DNA from: Gallionella sp.
GTDB taxonomy: Bacteria > Pseudomonadota > Gammaproteobacteria > Burkholderiales > Gallionellaceae
Assembly (NCBI GenBank): GCA_028714075.1
Contig: JAQTMZ010000003.1
Span: 124,001-188,000, forward strand
DNA: 64,000 nucleotides
Direction of reading: 5' to 3'
Shown piece after piece: positions 37,238 to 46,480 of the stretch. The translations under genes were made by a program, and so were the position numbers. Each line of letters begins with the position of its first letter. Position 1 is the stretch's first letter. Under the pieces are notes generated by a model. It was not told where the DNA came from, did not search any database, and was given only the letters and a program-made list of their open reading frames with translations.

Positions 37238-38293
37238 ATGAGTCGATTGTTGCGGCATGCCGCGTTGCTTGTGCTGTTGTCCGCTGTTGCCGGGTGTTCC
37301 ACCATCAAGGATTCCGCACAAAGCGCTAAAAATACGGTCGGTGGTTGGTTTGGCGGCGATAATGCAGCCACCACGCTTAACACGACAACCAATAAAAATG
37401 CGGCCATGGAAAAAAATACCGGCCCATTGGTGAAATATGGCGCAACGCTGCGCGTCAATAAATTTGTGGATCAACGCAAAGTAAGTAATCCGCGCCTCCT
37501 CGGGCAAATCGACAAGACCACGCCGGTAGCCGGGATAAGCGGCACCGAGCTGATAATGGATCAGGATGTTTCGGCTATTGTGACCGGCGCGATCAAGAAG
37601 CATTTTGATGCGGAAGGATTTCTGGTAATGGAAGGCAGCAGCGCCAGCAATGCGCTGTTCGAGGTAACCGGCGTTATCAAGGAACTGACCCTGAATGTGA
37701 AAGAGCGCGATAGCATCAATATTGCGATAGAGACCACGTTGAAAGATGTGGAAACAGGCAAGGTGGTGTGGTCAGGCCTGGTGATGGAAAAAAATGACCG
37801 TTTTGCGGGAGTTTCCGGCAACAGCAAGGACGATGTGGTCGAGTACCTGAACAGGGAGCTGCGCATTGTCACCACCAAAACGGTGGAGGCGATCGGCGCC
37901 TCGCTGATGGTTTCCCGTTCCGAGTTGTTCAACCTGACGCCGGGCACCAAGCCAATTCCGGGCGTGACAGTCTATGTCGCCCCCACTGTCGCGAAGCCCG
38001 CGCCGGCAGCTCCATCCGCCACCTATGGCGCGCAACCGGGCAGCGCGATGCCCGCGCCTGCGTACACGCCACAAGCCAGCGCTACCGCCGGTTTGCTGCA
38101 GGTCAATACCAACCCGGCACGCGCCAAGGTGTATCTGGACGGGGTGTATTACGGCATGTCCCCGTTGCGCATGGAAATGGAACCCGGTGTGCACGCGATC
38201 AGCGTGAAGCTGGAAGGCTACAAGATGGTTACCGAAAAAGTGTCGATACGCAGAGGCGACAATACCGAAATAGAATTGAACTTGGAGCGTTGA
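37238..38293 (+). CDS. Lipoprotein with C-terminal PEGA domain
   Basis: A 351-residue outer-membrane or periplasmic lipoprotein. The signal ends in the lipobox SAVAGC with the lipidated Cys at residue 20. Residues about 60-245 form a CsgG- or LPP20-like region (LRVNKFVDQRKVSNPRLLGQ, ALFEVTGVIKELTLNVKERD). A Pro/Ala linker follows (about 246-290) and then a PEGA domain (about 290-351) with NTNPARAKVYLDGVYYGMSP. PEGA domains are thought to bind surface structures. The function is not known. The ATG at 37238 has AAGGTG upstream. A TTG at 37220 is less likely. Confidence 0.85.
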   Translation: MSRLLRHAALLVLLSAVAGCSTIKDSAQSAKNTVGGWFGGDNAATTLNTTTNKNAAMEKNTGPLVKYGATLRVNKFVDQRKVSNPRLLGQIDKTTPVAGISGTELIMDQDVSAIVTGAIKKHFDAEGFLVMEGSSASNALFEVTGVIKELTLNVKERDSINIAIETTLKDVETGKVVWSGLVMEKNDRFAGVSGNSKDDVVEYLNRELRIVTTKTVEAIGASLMVSRSELFNLTPGTKPIPGVTVYVAPTVAKPAPAAPSATYGAQPGSAMPAPAYTPQASATAGLLQVNTNPARAKVYLDGVYYGMSPLRMEMEPGVHAISVKLEGYKMVTEKVSIRRGDNTEIELNLER

Positions 38294-38366
38294 TCGTTCT
38301 CGCGGTGCAGGCCATGTTTGTCCTGCACCCGCATCATTGTGCCGCTTGAATTGAAAGCGGCGTAGG

Positions 38367-39830
38367 CTACAACCCCAGCTCGCCCCACATCTGATCCACT
38401 TTCCGCTTCACCGCTTCGTCCATCACAATCGGCGTGCCCCATTCGCGTTGCGTTTCGCCCGGCCATTTGTTGGTGGCGTCCAGCCCCATCTTGCCACCCA
38501 ATCCTGATATCGGGCTGGCGAAATCGAGATAGTCGATCGGCGTCTTGTCCACCAGCAGGGTGTCGCGCACCGGATCGACGCGCGTGGTGATCGCCCAGAT
38601 CACTTCCTGCCAGTTGCGGATGGCAACGTCGTCGTCCACCACGATGATGAACTTGGTGTACATGAACTGGCGCAGGTAGGACCAGATGCCGAACATCACG
38701 CGCTTGGCGTGTCCCGGATATTGTTTCTTGATGCTGACCACCGCCATGCGGTACGAGCAGCCTTCCGGCGGCAAATAAAAATCCACGATTTCTGGAAATT
38801 GTTTTTGCAGCATGGGGACGAACACTTCGTTCAGCGCCACGCCCAGCATCGCTGGTTCGTCGGGCGGCTTGCCGGTGTAGGTGGAGTGGTAGATCGGGTC
38901 GCGCCGCAGGGTGATGCGCTCTATCGTGAACACCGGAAATTTGTCCTGCTCGTTGTAATAGCCGGTATGGTCGCCATACGGCCCTTCAAGAGCTGTTTCA
39001 TCGGGATGGATCACGCCTTCCAGAATGATTTCGGCGGAAGCGGGCACTTGCAAATCGCTGCCGATGCATTTCACCAGCTCGGTCTTGCTGCCGCGCAGCA
39101 ACCCGGCGAACTGGTACTCGGACAGGGAATCCGGAATCGGTGTGACTGCGGCGAGGATCGTGGCCGGGTCGGCACCGATCACCACCGCGACGGGGTAAGG
39201 TTGCCTCGGATTTTTTTCGCAGTGGTCGCGAAAATCCAGCGCGCCGCCACGATGCGCCAGCCAGCGCATGATCACCTTGTTCGGCGCGATCACCTGCTGG
39301 CGGTAGATGCCGAGATTCTGGCGCGGCTTGTTCGGGCCGCGCGTGACCACCAGGCCCCAGGTAATCAGCGGCGCGACATCGCCCGGCCAGCAGTGCTGGA
39401 TCGGCAGTTTGCTCAGGTCCACATCCGCGCCTTCCCACACCACATCCTGGCAGGGCGCGCCGGACAGCACTTTGGGCGACATGGTCAGCACCTGTTTGAG
39501 CACCGGCCATTTTTCCCAGGCATCCTTCAGACCCTTGGGAGGCTCGGGTTCTTTCAGGTAGGCCAGCAATTGTCCGACTTCGCGCAACGCGGCGACATTT
39601 TCTTCGCCCATGCCCAGCGCCACACGGCGCGGGGTGCCGAACAGATTGGCCAACACCGGGATTTTATGGCCGAGCGGATTTTCAAACAGCACTGCCGGAC
39701 CTTGCGCGCGCAACACGCGGTCGCAGATTTCGGTCATTTCCAGACGCGTCGAAACCGGTGCGGACACACGCTTGAGTTCGCCGAGTTTTTCCAGTTGTGC
39801 GATGAAGTCGCGCAGGTCTTTATATTTCAT
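38367..39830 (-). CDS. ubiD: 4-hydroxy-3-polyprenylbenzoate decarboxylase UbiD
   Basis: UbiD decarboxylates the ubiquinone precursor with prenylated [23 protein letters not shown] is the family N-terminus. [20 protein letters not shown], the [14 protein letters not shown] block, [20 protein letters not shown] and [10 protein letters not shown] follow. Length is 487 residues, as in E. coli (497). UbiX, which makes the cofactor, is not in the window. Confidence 0.96.
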   Translation of the reverse strand: MKYKDLRDFIAQLEKLGELKRVSAPVSTRLEMTEICDRVLRAQGPAVLFENPLGHKIPVLANLFGTPRRVALGMGEENVAALREVGQLLAYLKEPEPPKGLKDAWEKWPVLKQVLTMSPKVLSGAPCQDVVWEGADVDLSKLPIQHCWPGDVAPLITWGLVVTRGPNKPRQNLGIYRQQVIAPNKVIMRWLAHRGGALDFRDHCEKNPRQPYPVAVVIGADPATILAAVTPIPDSLSEYQFAGLLRGSKTELVKCIGSDLQVPASAEIILEGVIHPDETALEGPYGDHTGYYNEQDKFPVFTIERITLRRDPIYHSTYTGKPPDEPAMLGVALNEVFVPMLQKQFPEIVDFYLPPEGCSYRMAVVSIKKQYPGHAKRVMFGIWSYLRQFMYTKFIIVVDDDVAIRNWQEVIWAITTRVDPVRDTLLVDKTPIDYLDFASPISGLGGKMGLDATNKWPGETQREWGTPIVMDEAVKRKVDQMWGELGL

Positions 39831-39854
39831 TTCAAATGTTCACCCGTCATTGTC

Positions 39855-39922
39855 GGGGCGTATGGCAATACGCCTTTTCCCTGATGTTTGGATGCCACGA
39901 AGGGCGTATTGCCATACGCCCC
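39855..39922. repeat. GGGGCGTATGGCAATACGCC inverted repeat, ubiD-acyltransferase gap
   Basis: The 20-base arms at 39855-39874 and 39903-39922 are exact reverse complements with a 28-base loop. Each arm is itself nearly self-complementary (ggcgtat-ggc-aatacgcc type). A related half-element stands in the ftsA-ftsZ gap (16756-16775). Confidence 0.88.
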
Positions 39923-39931
39923 TACATTATC

Positions 39932-40801
39932 TCAATAAAACTTTGCCTCGCCTTCCGGGCGCGTCTTGAACCGCTTATGCAGCCAGAAATATTGTTCCGG
40001 TATTTCACGTACGCGTTGTTCGATGAATTCGTTCATGCGGCGCGTGTCTGCGGTCACATCGCCGGTCGGGTAATTTTCCCAGGCCGGATAAAACTTCAGC
40101 TCATAGCCCGCGCCATCCGGCAATATCCGCGCGATCAGCGGTACGACTTTGGCGCCGGTCATTTCGGCAAGGCGCGGCACGGTCGTCAGCGTGGCGGCCT
40201 GCACGCCGAAGAATGGCACAAAAACGCCATCCTTGGTCGCCAGATCCTGGTCGGGCAGATAGTAAAACGGCAAGCCCGCGCGCATCGCCTTGACGATGGG
40301 GCGCAAGCCCTGCTGCCGCGAATATAGCTGCGAAGCGCCGAAGCGCAAACGCCCGTCCAACAGCTTCTTGTGAAAATACGGGTTCTTCTGGTTGGAGTAC
40401 ACGCTGACCAGGTTGCCTTGTTGCGTCAGCCACGACCAGCCCATATCCAGCGCGACGAAATGCGGCACCAGCAGGATCACCGGTTGCCCGGCCAGCCGTT
40501 GCAGGTGCTCATGCCCTTCCACATGCACCAGGCGCTGAATGCGTTGCGGCGCTGACCACCACAGTAGGCCGCGCTCCAGAAAGCTGCGCGCAAAGGCCTG
40601 GAAATTTCGCTTCACCAATACGGCGCGTTCGGCTTCAGGCAGTTCGGGAAAGCACAGCCGCAAGTTGGTGGCGGCAACCAGACGCCGTTCTCTTGCCAGC
40701 CAGTACAGCAACATGCCCAGCGCATTGCCTGTTTTTGCCAACAGCGGCAGCGGCAGGAAATGCAGCAGCCACATTAAAAAAATACCGATCCTGGCCATCA
40801 T
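39932..40801 (-). CDS. Lipid A biosynthesis acyltransferase (LpxL/LpxM family), second gene
   Basis: A 289-residue membrane-anchored acyltransferase that adds a secondary acyl chain to lipid A. The N-terminal segment (about residues 5-32) is hydrophobic. NLRLCFPELPEAERAVL is typical of the family. The catalytic motif is LVPHFVALDMGW (H-x4-D), followed by YSNQKNPYFHK and LPDQDLATKDGVFVPFFG. The C-terminus WLHKRFKTRPEGEAKFY fits too. It follows the next acyltransferase gene after only five bases, so the two form an operon and probably add the two secondary chains in order. Confidence 0.93.
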   Translation of the reverse strand: MMARIGIFLMWLLHFLPLPLLAKTGNALGMLLYWLARERRLVAATNLRLCFPELPEAERAVLVKRNFQAFARSFLERGLLWWSAPQRIQRLVHVEGHEHLQRLAGQPVILLVPHFVALDMGWSWLTQQGNLVSVYSNQKNPYFHKKLLDGRLRFGASQLYSRQQGLRPIVKAMRAGLPFYYLPDQDLATKDGVFVPFFGVQAATLTTVPRLAEMTGAKVVPLIARILPDGAGYELKFYPAWENYPTGDVTADTRRMNEFIEQRVREIPEQYFWLHKRFKTRPEGEAKFY

Positions 40802-40806
40802 GTGCG

Positions 40807-41679
40807 TTATGAAATTGTCGCGGGCGGTTGTACGCCGCGTGGAATTTTATAGCGATTGTAGCTCCACAGGTATTGCTCCGGACAGGCGCAAATCACCCGC
40901 TCCAGCGCCGCATTGATCTGCTGCGGCACGGGTGCGGAAAAATCCAGCGGCAGCGGCTCGACGTGGATCACATAGCCCTGTCCGCGCGGCAATCGCTCGG
41001 AATAGGCGATCAGCACCGTCGCCCCGCTGCTTTCCGCCAAGCGGCTCACCAGCGTCATGGTGTAGGCGGGGCGGGCAAAAAAATTTACCCATTCGCCTTC
41101 GCCCTGACTGGGCACCTGGTCGGGCAACAGGCCGATGGCTTCACCGCGCTTGAGCGCCTTGTACAGCAAACGCACGCCGCCGATATCGGCCTTCGCCAGT
41201 TTGGCCTGGCCGCGTTCGCGGCCACTGCGCATTACGCCTTCCAGAAAGCCGAGCTTGGGCGGGCGATACAGCACGGTGATCGGCACGCGCTGCGCCGCGT
41301 ACAGCGCGGAAATTTCAAAACAGCCCAGATGTGGCGTCAAAAAAATGATGCCCTTGCCGCACGCCTGCGCCGCTTCGATATGCGCCAGTCCCTTGCATTC
41401 GCGCACCTTGCCGACCACTTCGTCATAGGGTCGCCCCCAGATCCATGCCAGCTCTGCCAGGCTTTTACCGGTTTCCGCAATGGTTGCGGACAGTATATTT
41501 TGGTATCGGGCCGCATCGGATGCCAAGTTGGCCTGCCGCAAATTTTCCCGGGTGCGCGCGGCATACTGCGCGGAGGCCGCATAAGTCAGCCGCCCGAGCC
41601 ATGCCCCCATGCCATGCAATATACCCAGCGGCAGCAGCGCAAGCAGGCGAAAGAGAATTTTGAAGAGAAGGTCGGCCAT
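40807..41679 (-). CDS. Lipid A biosynthesis acyltransferase (LpxL/LpxM family), first gene
   Basis: A 290-residue paralog of the preceding entry. The hydrophobic start is MADLLFKILFRLLALLPLG. The catalytic FLTPHLGCFEIS carries H-x4-E, and VLYRPPKLGFLEG, LLPDQVPSQGEGEWVNFFARP and YLWSYNRYKIPRG follow. I chose the ATG at 41679. A TTG at 41691 is possible. On the minus strand TATAAT occupies 41696-41691, just 12 bases upstream of the ATG, and no ribosome-binding site is visible, so the transcript may be nearly leaderless. Confidence 0.92.
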   Translation of the reverse strand: MADLLFKILFRLLALLPLGILHGMGAWLGRLTYAASAQYAARTRENLRQANLASDAARYQNILSATIAETGKSLAELAWIWGRPYDEVVGKVRECKGLAHIEAAQACGKGIIFLTPHLGCFEISALYAAQRVPITVLYRPPKLGFLEGVMRSGRERGQAKLAKADIGGVRLLYKALKRGEAIGLLPDQVPSQGEGEWVNFFARPAYTMTLVSRLAESSGATVLIAYSERLPRGQGYVIHVEPLPLDFSAPVPQQINAALERVICACPEQYLWSYNRYKIPRGVQPPATIS

Positions 41680-41840
41680 GTGTGGGCGCAATTATAAGTG
41701 TTGTTTCCGGGTTGGCGCCTATTTCAGCGGGTTTCATATTCCGGGTCTTGTATTTGGGCGAGTTTTGAATTTTTAGAGGCGCCCTTATGCCGGTGCAATC
41801 CTGAAAAAGGCTCTGGATGGTATTGCAGCGCCGATGCGAC

Positions 41841-41846
41841 TATAAT
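41841..41846 (+). promoter_or_regulatory. Candidate -10 element for hemA-prfA
   Basis: A perfect TATAAT stands 40 bases upstream of the hemA ATG. The sequence 17 bases further upstream (TGGTAT) is only a weak -35. The spacing to the start codon suits a short 5' leader. It is a prediction from sequence alone. Confidence 0.45.
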
Positions 41847-41885
41847 TTGCGTCCTTTTTAGCCTTGTCATCCGCCAAATACCAAG

Positions 41886-43139
41886 ATGCAGTTGTTCGCC
41901 TTTGGCATTAACCATCAAACCGCGCCGCTTGCCGTGCGCGAACAAGTCGCGTTCAATGCGGACGGGCTGGAAAGCGCGCTGCGCGATCTGGTGGACAACG
42001 GCGCGGCGAAAGAGGCGGCAATCCTGTCGACCTGCAACCGCATGGAGCTGTATTGCAATGCCGCGCAACCCGACCATGCCATCGACTGGCTGGCGCAATA
42101 TCACCATCTGACCCGCAAGGACATCGACCCCTACCTCTACACGTTGCCGCGCGAGCAGGCGGTAAAGCATTCGTTCCGCGTCGCCAGCGGGCTGGACTCG
42201 ATGGTGCTGGGCGAACCGCAGATTCTCGGCCAGATGAAGCAGGCGGTGCGCCAGGCCGAGCAGGCCGGCACGCTCGGTTTCCTGCTGCACAAATTATTCC
42301 AGCGCACCTTCTCGGTCGCCAAGGATGTGCGCACCCAGACCGAGATCGGCGCGAATCTGGTGTCGATGGCGGCGGCGGCGGTGCGGCTGGCCGAGCGGAT
42401 TTTTCCGAGCATCGCCGAACAAAGCGTGCTGTTCATCGGCGCGGGTGAAATGATCGAACTCAATGCGGTGCACTTTGCGGCGCGTTCACCCAAGCGCATC
42501 ACCGTCGCCAACCGCACGCTGGAGCGCGCGCAAACGCTGGCGCGGCGCATCAACGGCCATGCCATCACGCTGGCCGATTTGCCGGAACAATTGGCGCAGC
42601 ACGACATCATTATCACCAGCACTGCCAGCCAGCTGCCGATTCTGGGCAAAGGCATGGTGGAGCGTGCGCTCAAGGTGCGCAAGCATCGCCCGCTGTTCAT
42701 CGTGGATCTGGCCGTGCCGCGTGACGTGGAAGCGGAAGTCGCGGAACTGAGCGACGTATTTCTGTACACCGTGGACGACATCGCCGAAGTGGTGAAAGAC
42801 GGCCTCGACGCACGGCAGGGCGCAGTCAGGGAAGCCGAGGTCATCATCGATTCCGGCGTGGTAGATTTCGTACACTGGATGGAATCGCGCGAGGTAGTGC
42901 CGACCATCCGCGCGCTGCGCGACCATGCCGAGCGCAACCGCCGCCACGAAATGGAAAAAGCGCTGCGCATGCTGGCCAGGGGTGAAAGCCCGGAGCAGGT
43001 GCTGGAGGCGATGAGCAGCGGCCTGACCAACAAGTTCCTGCATGCGCCGACCCACGCGCTGAACCAGGTGCATGGCGATGACCGTGAGGCATTTCTCGAG
43101 GTGATTCATCGCTTGTATCACCTGCACACCGACGAATGA
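41886..43139 (+). CDS. hemA: Glutamyl-tRNA reductase HemA
   Basis: HemA converts glutamyl-tRNA to glutamate-1-semialdehyde, the first step of C5 tetrapyrrole synthesis. The catalytic Cys is Cys50 in [33 protein letters not shown], the NADPH-binding [18 protein letters not shown] and [15 protein letters not shown] follow. The C-terminal helical dimerisation domain is complete. Length is 417 residues (418 in E. coli). It overlaps prfA by 4 bases (ATGA), the classical hemA-prfA operon. Confidence 0.97.
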   Translation: MQLFAFGINHQTAPLAVREQVAFNADGLESALRDLVDNGAAKEAAILSTCNRMELYCNAAQPDHAIDWLAQYHHLTRKDIDPYLYTLPREQAVKHSFRVASGLDSMVLGEPQILGQMKQAVRQAEQAGTLGFLLHKLFQRTFSVAKDVRTQTEIGANLVSMAAAAVRLAERIFPSIAEQSVLFIGAGEMIELNAVHFAARSPKRITVANRTLERAQTLARRINGHAITLADLPEQLAQHDIIITSTASQLPILGKGMVERALKVRKHRPLFIVDLAVPRDVEAEVAELSDVFLYTVDDIAEVVKDGLDARQGAVREAEVIIDSGVVDFVHWMESREVVPTIRALRDHAERNRRHEMEKALRMLARGESPEQVLEAMSSGLTNKFLHAPTHALNQVHGDDREAFLEVIHRLYHLHTDE

Positions 43140-44224
43140 AGCCCAATATTGCCACCAAACTCGCTCAACTGAGCGAGCGCCTGCTCGAAGTCAATCAGCT
43201 GTTGAGCACCGAAGAAGCTACCAGGGACATGGACTCGTTCCGCAAGCTGAACCGCGAGCGCGCCGAACTCGAACCGGTGGTGGAGCTGTATCACGCCTAT
43301 CAGGCCTGTCAGGCCGACATCGATACCGCGCAGGGCATGATGGGCGATGCGGAGATGAAAGAGTTCGCCGAGGCCGAAATCAAACAGGGGCAGGAACGCC
43401 TGGCGCAACTCGCCGGCGAATTGCAAAAGCAGTTGTTGCCCAAAGACCCCAGCGACGAGCGCGGCGTGTTTCTGGAAATACGCGCCGGCACCGGCGGCGA
43501 TGAGGCGGCGCTGTTCGCCGGCGACCTGTTCCGCATGTATGCGCGCTTCGCCGAACGCAGGCGCTGGCAGGTGGAGGTGATTTCGGAAAGCCCCGGCGAA
43601 ATGGGCGGCTACAAGGAAATTATCGCGCGCATCGCCGGGCAAGGGGCGTATTCGGTGCTGAAGTTCGAATCCGGTGCGCATCGCGTGCAGCGTGTTCCGA
43701 CCACCGAAACGCAAGGCCGCGTACACACCTCGGCGTGCACCGTCGCGGTGATGCCGGAAGTGGACGAGGTGAACGACGTGGTGCTGAACTCCGCCGATTT
43801 GCGCATCGACACCTTCCGCGCCAGCGGTGCGGGCGGCCAGCATATCAATAAGACCGATTCGGCGGTGCGTATCACCCATCTGCCGACCGGCGTGGTGGTC
43901 GAGTGCCAGGACGGACGCTCGCAGCACCAGAACAAGGCGCAGGCGCTGCGCGTGCTGGCGGCGCGTATCAAGGACGCACAGGTGCGCGAACAAAATGCCA
44001 AGACCGCCGCGACGCGCAAGAGCCTGGTGGGCAGCGGCGACCGTTCCGAGCGCATCCGCACCTACAATTTTCCGCAGGGCCGCGTCACCGACCACCGCAT
44101 CAACCTGACGCTGTACAAGATGGATGCGATCATGGACGGCGATATCAGCGAACTGACCGGCGCGCTGATGACCGAGCATCAGGCCGAACAGCTTGCCGCG
44201 ATGGCGGAAGATGTCGCCTACTGA
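43136..44224 (+). CDS. prfA: Peptide chain release factor 1
   Basis: RF1 reads UAA and UAG and triggers peptide release. The GGQ motif is at residues 233-235 in [17 protein letters not shown]. The codon-reading P-x-T motif is PTT at residues 188-190 ([19 protein letters not shown]), against PAT in E. coli. Length is 362 residues (360 in E. coli). prmC, which methylates the GGQ Gln and often follows prfA, is not downstream here; a minus-strand ATPase gene comes next. Confidence 0.97.
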   Translation: MKPNIATKLAQLSERLLEVNQLLSTEEATRDMDSFRKLNRERAELEPVVELYHAYQACQADIDTAQGMMGDAEMKEFAEAEIKQGQERLAQLAGELQKQLLPKDPSDERGVFLEIRAGTGGDEAALFAGDLFRMYARFAERRRWQVEVISESPGEMGGYKEIIARIAGQGAYSVLKFESGAHRVQRVPTTETQGRVHTSACTVAVMPEVDEVNDVVLNSADLRIDTFRASGAGGQHINKTDSAVRITHLPTGVVVECQDGRSQHQNKAQALRVLAARIKDAQVREQNAKTAATRKSLVGSGDRSERIRTYNFPQGRVTDHRINLTLYKMDAIMDGDISELTGALMTEHQAEQLAAMAEDVAY

Positions 44225-44233
44225 AATGGATTC

Positions 44234-44857
44234 TTATTGAGGGTCGGCTTCTTCGGGTAAATTCATCCGCGCCAGCACCTGCCAGGCCAGGCTGCGGCAA
44301 ACGTTGTTCAGCATCGTCGGCAGACTGGGCGGCACCTGGTCTTCCAGCAGCAGTTTGCTGGCGCTCACCGCATACACCGGGTCGAGCAGGCGCGGGCGGT
44401 AATCCTGCATCATTTCATCCAGCGTGCGTTCCGCCGTCATTTGTTGCCACGGATTGGTCGGCCATTGGGACGGGATACCGTATGCCTCGGGGAAGGCGTC
44501 AAGGTCGTTGCGCACCGTGCGAATATCCTCGTGGGAATCGCGGAATGGCAGCAGGACAAGCCCCGACATATCATAAAATTGCCGGTCCATTTCCGGGCGG
44601 TTGCCGCCGCCGTCAATCACCGCCAGCCACTTCGGCTTGGCTTCCAGTTTGTCGATAATTTCCTGCAGTTTATCCGGCGAGCGCCCGTCGAGCGGGGTAT
44701 AGCGCCGGATTCCGCGTGACAGCGGCTCGCGCTCGATATCGGTGAGCACGGCAATCGAACGCTTGCCGAGCAACCCGAGGCCGTGGCACAACATATGCGT
44801 AATGCTGGTTTTGCCGGTGCCTCCCTTGTTGCCGATTACGCAAATTATTCTTTCCAT
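44234..44857 (-). CDS. ParA/MinD-like P-loop ATPase, solitary
   Basis: A 207-residue protein beginning ERIICVIGNKGGTGKTSITH, a deviant Walker A (KGGTGKTS) of the ParA/MinD superfamily. The Walker B-like region is KWLAVIDGGGNRPEMD. It is smaller than typical ParA and lacks a visible DNA-binding N-terminus or MinD amphipathic tail. The C-terminus (NNVCRSLAWQVLARMNLPEE) is helical. No parB or centromere-like repeat adjoins it. The ATG at 44857 has GGAGGGA upstream; a start at 44875 is less likely. I cannot assign cargo or function. It converges with prfA. Confidence 0.75.
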   Translation of the reverse strand: MERIICVIGNKGGTGKTSITHMLCHGLGLLGKRSIAVLTDIEREPLSRGIRRYTPLDGRSPDKLQEIIDKLEAKPKWLAVIDGGGNRPEMDRQFYDMSGLVLLPFRDSHEDIRTVRNDLDAFPEAYGIPSQWPTNPWQQMTAERTLDEMMQDYRPRLLDPVYAVSASKLLLEDQVPPSLPTMLNNVCRSLAWQVLARMNLPEEADPQ

Positions 44858-45072
44858 GCTTCCCTCCATCAACACAGTTCTGCATATAGCGCTTCATTCT
44901 GCTGGAAACTGTCGCCGCATTGTAAGCTGTCTTTCAGGGCGACATACAACCCGCAAGGCGCGGCAAATGAAGTTTTTACGATTTCAAGGCGCGCAAATCG
45001 GAGCGGGATACGATCAGGATGCAGAGTAGCGAATTTTGGGGAGGATGTCAGCATCGGATATGTGCCGGAAAG

Positions 45073-45102
45073 CAAAACGGCGGGGACTTGTGACCCGCCG
45101 TA
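45073..45102 (-). terminator. Rho-independent terminator after fliW
   Basis: Read on the minus strand, cggcgggtcacaagtccccg with ccg closes a GC-rich stem (cggcggg/cccgccg, 9-base loop) and is followed by TTTTGCTTT. It lies about 50 bases past the fliW stop. This is the clearest intrinsic terminator I found in the window. Confidence 0.8.
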
Positions 45103-45151
45103 GCCTTAATTCGAACATCGGTTAACCGGCAATCGCCGATTGAAATCGCCT

Positions 45152-45604
45152 TTAATGAGCCACTCTGTTGGCCAGTATTTTTTGCATCCCGATACGGGAT
45201 TTTGTGTTGATCAGAATGGGTGCGGAGATATTTGCATACATATTCCCGACGACCTTTTGGTACCCATCTTGCGGCGTATCGCTTTTAACGGACAAAACCG
45301 TCAGCACTACGACATCGCTCGTATCCTCGATTTTAAGCTCGGCCATCTCATTGTCAGTCAGTGTCAGATTGTAGCTAAAGCCAGACAAGGCCGGATCCGT
45401 TAAGGGCAGGGACACGTCGCCGTCATCAATCGACTGGAGATGAACAATCATGCCATTTACCAGATTGCCCTGATCGTCGATTTCGTGAAACAGTTTCCAT
45501 CGGGTATTTTTTTCAAAGCCGGGAATGCCTTTCGGGAAAGTAATCACCTGGGCCGGGTCAACGCTTAATTCGCCAAACCGTGTATTTACCTTGATATTTG
45601 CCAT
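45152..45604 (-). CDS. fliW: Flagellar assembly factor FliW
   Basis: A 150-residue FliW. NTRFGELSVDPAQVITFPKGIPGFE at the N-terminus, LPLTDPALSGFSYNLTLTD in the middle and ANISAPILINTKSRIGMQKI at the C-terminus are family signatures. In other bacteria FliW binds flagellin and blocks CsrA, coupling flagellin translation to export. Neither csrA nor flagellin is nearby, so it is a detached regulatory gene. GGAGAGGAAG precedes the ATG. A terminator follows. Confidence 0.95.
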   Translation of the reverse strand: MANIKVNTRFGELSVDPAQVITFPKGIPGFEKNTRWKLFHEIDDQGNLVNGMIVHLQSIDDGDVSLPLTDPALSGFSYNLTLTDNEMAELKIEDTSDVVVLTVLSVKSDTPQDGYQKVVGNMYANISAPILINTKSRIGMQKILANRVAH

Positions 45605-45948
45605 AACTTCCTCTCCGGGTTGATAAACTCGCCGCCGCCTCGTAGATTCTCTCTCGTTCTATTCTATGTGTAAAGGTTTTTACTCGACTGACGGGCGCAT
45701 ATTCAATTACATGCCTGCACACCGGGGAATTTGTTTGATATCTAATATTTGTTATACCCTGCAGCCATTGAGCATAAATATACCAGCGACCATAAGAAAA
45801 AGTTTCACATTTTCCCGTGGCGGATTATCATTTGCACGCGCGGCGTTTTACCGGAACACTGGTTGACGCAGGCGCAGGGATGCATCTTTAAATCGCGCCG
45901 CATTAGTTGCCGCATATTTCATGTTGACACTACTCAAGGAGAACAATC
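45605..45948. other. 344-base region upstream of fliW and the small Lys-rich gene
   Basis: A divergent intergenic region. It holds the fliW ribosome-binding site at its left edge. A possible plus-strand promoter is TTGTTT (45731-45736), 16 bases, TATACC (45753-45758), which could serve the small gene at 45949 with a leader of about 185 bases. I see no gene and no repeat here. Confidence 0.4.
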
Positions 45949-46020
45949 ATGGCTAAAGGACAGCAACGTAAAAACAAAGAAGCAAAAAAACCCAAGAAGG
46001 AAAAACCGCCAGTCGCTTGA
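45949..46020 (+). CDS. Small Lys-rich basic protein, 23 residues
   Basis: The ATG at 45949 follows AAGGAG by seven bases, an excellent ribosome-binding site. The product starts MAKGQQRKNKEAKKPKKE and ends KPPVA. Nearly half its residues are Lys or Arg. Similar tiny MAKGQQ-type proteins occur in other proteobacteria, as I recall, without a known function. A basic peptide like this could bind RNA or the ribosome, which is inference. It stands alone between divergent fliW and convergent yggU. Confidence 0.75.
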   Translation: MAKGQQRKNKEAKKPKKEKPPVA

Positions 46021-46168
46021 CCGGCACGTTCGCCGCGCATCACTATTGGGCCGACCGTTGTAAGGATAGTGCCGACCGGCGGTGAGTCACGCACCCGGCG
46101 TATGGTGGTTCGAATATGCACGGGTTTGCGTAGCTCACCGCCGGTTTGCAATCCGGTGGCGTTGCAAG

Positions 46169-46480
46169 CTATTTGGCTGGCACATCCAATAAATCTGTTT
46201 TTAGCAAGTCTTCCGGTTCGACTTTGCTGCCAATGATCGCCACCACTTTGTGGCGCGATTGTCCGCCTTGCTTGAGCTCTACCTGGCGCAACGGCACATC
46301 AAACAACTTCGCCATAAATTTCAGCAATGCCTCGTTGGCGCGCCCTTCGACCGGTGGTGCGGCCAGCCGTATCTTGAGCGCCTCGCCGTGCAATCCGGCA
46401 ATCTCGCTGCGCTTTGCACCGGGTTGCACATGCAGTGTAAGCGTGATGATGTCCGCGTTGCGGCGGTACCAGTCAGCCAT
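46169..46480 (-). CDS. yggU: YggU/DUF167 family protein
   Basis: A 103-residue DUF167 protein. LTLHVQPGAKRSEIAGLHGEALKI and LAAPPVEGRANEALLKFMA are the family signature. KQGGQSRHKVVAIIG closes the fold. The function is unknown. Its ATG shares one base with the yggT stop (TAATG). The yggS-proC-yggT-yggU order is conserved in many gamma- and betaproteobacteria. Confidence 0.93.
   Translation of the reverse strand: MADWYRRNADIITLTLHVQPGAKRSEIAGLHGEALKIRLAAPPVEGRANEALLKFMAKLFDVPLRQVELKQGGQSRHKVVAIIGSKVEPEDLLKTDLLDVPAK

Noticed and set aside
38709..39884. A 391-codon plus-strand open frame opposite ubiD
   Set aside because: Antisense of ubiD, with a His/Arg-rich translation and no conserved motif.
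46020..46168. The GC-rich gap after the small Lys-rich gene, considered as a tRNA or structured RNA
   Set aside because: Several short complementary strings (gccgaccg, ccgccggt) occur, but no cloverleaf, no T-loop consensus and no stable terminator could be drawn.
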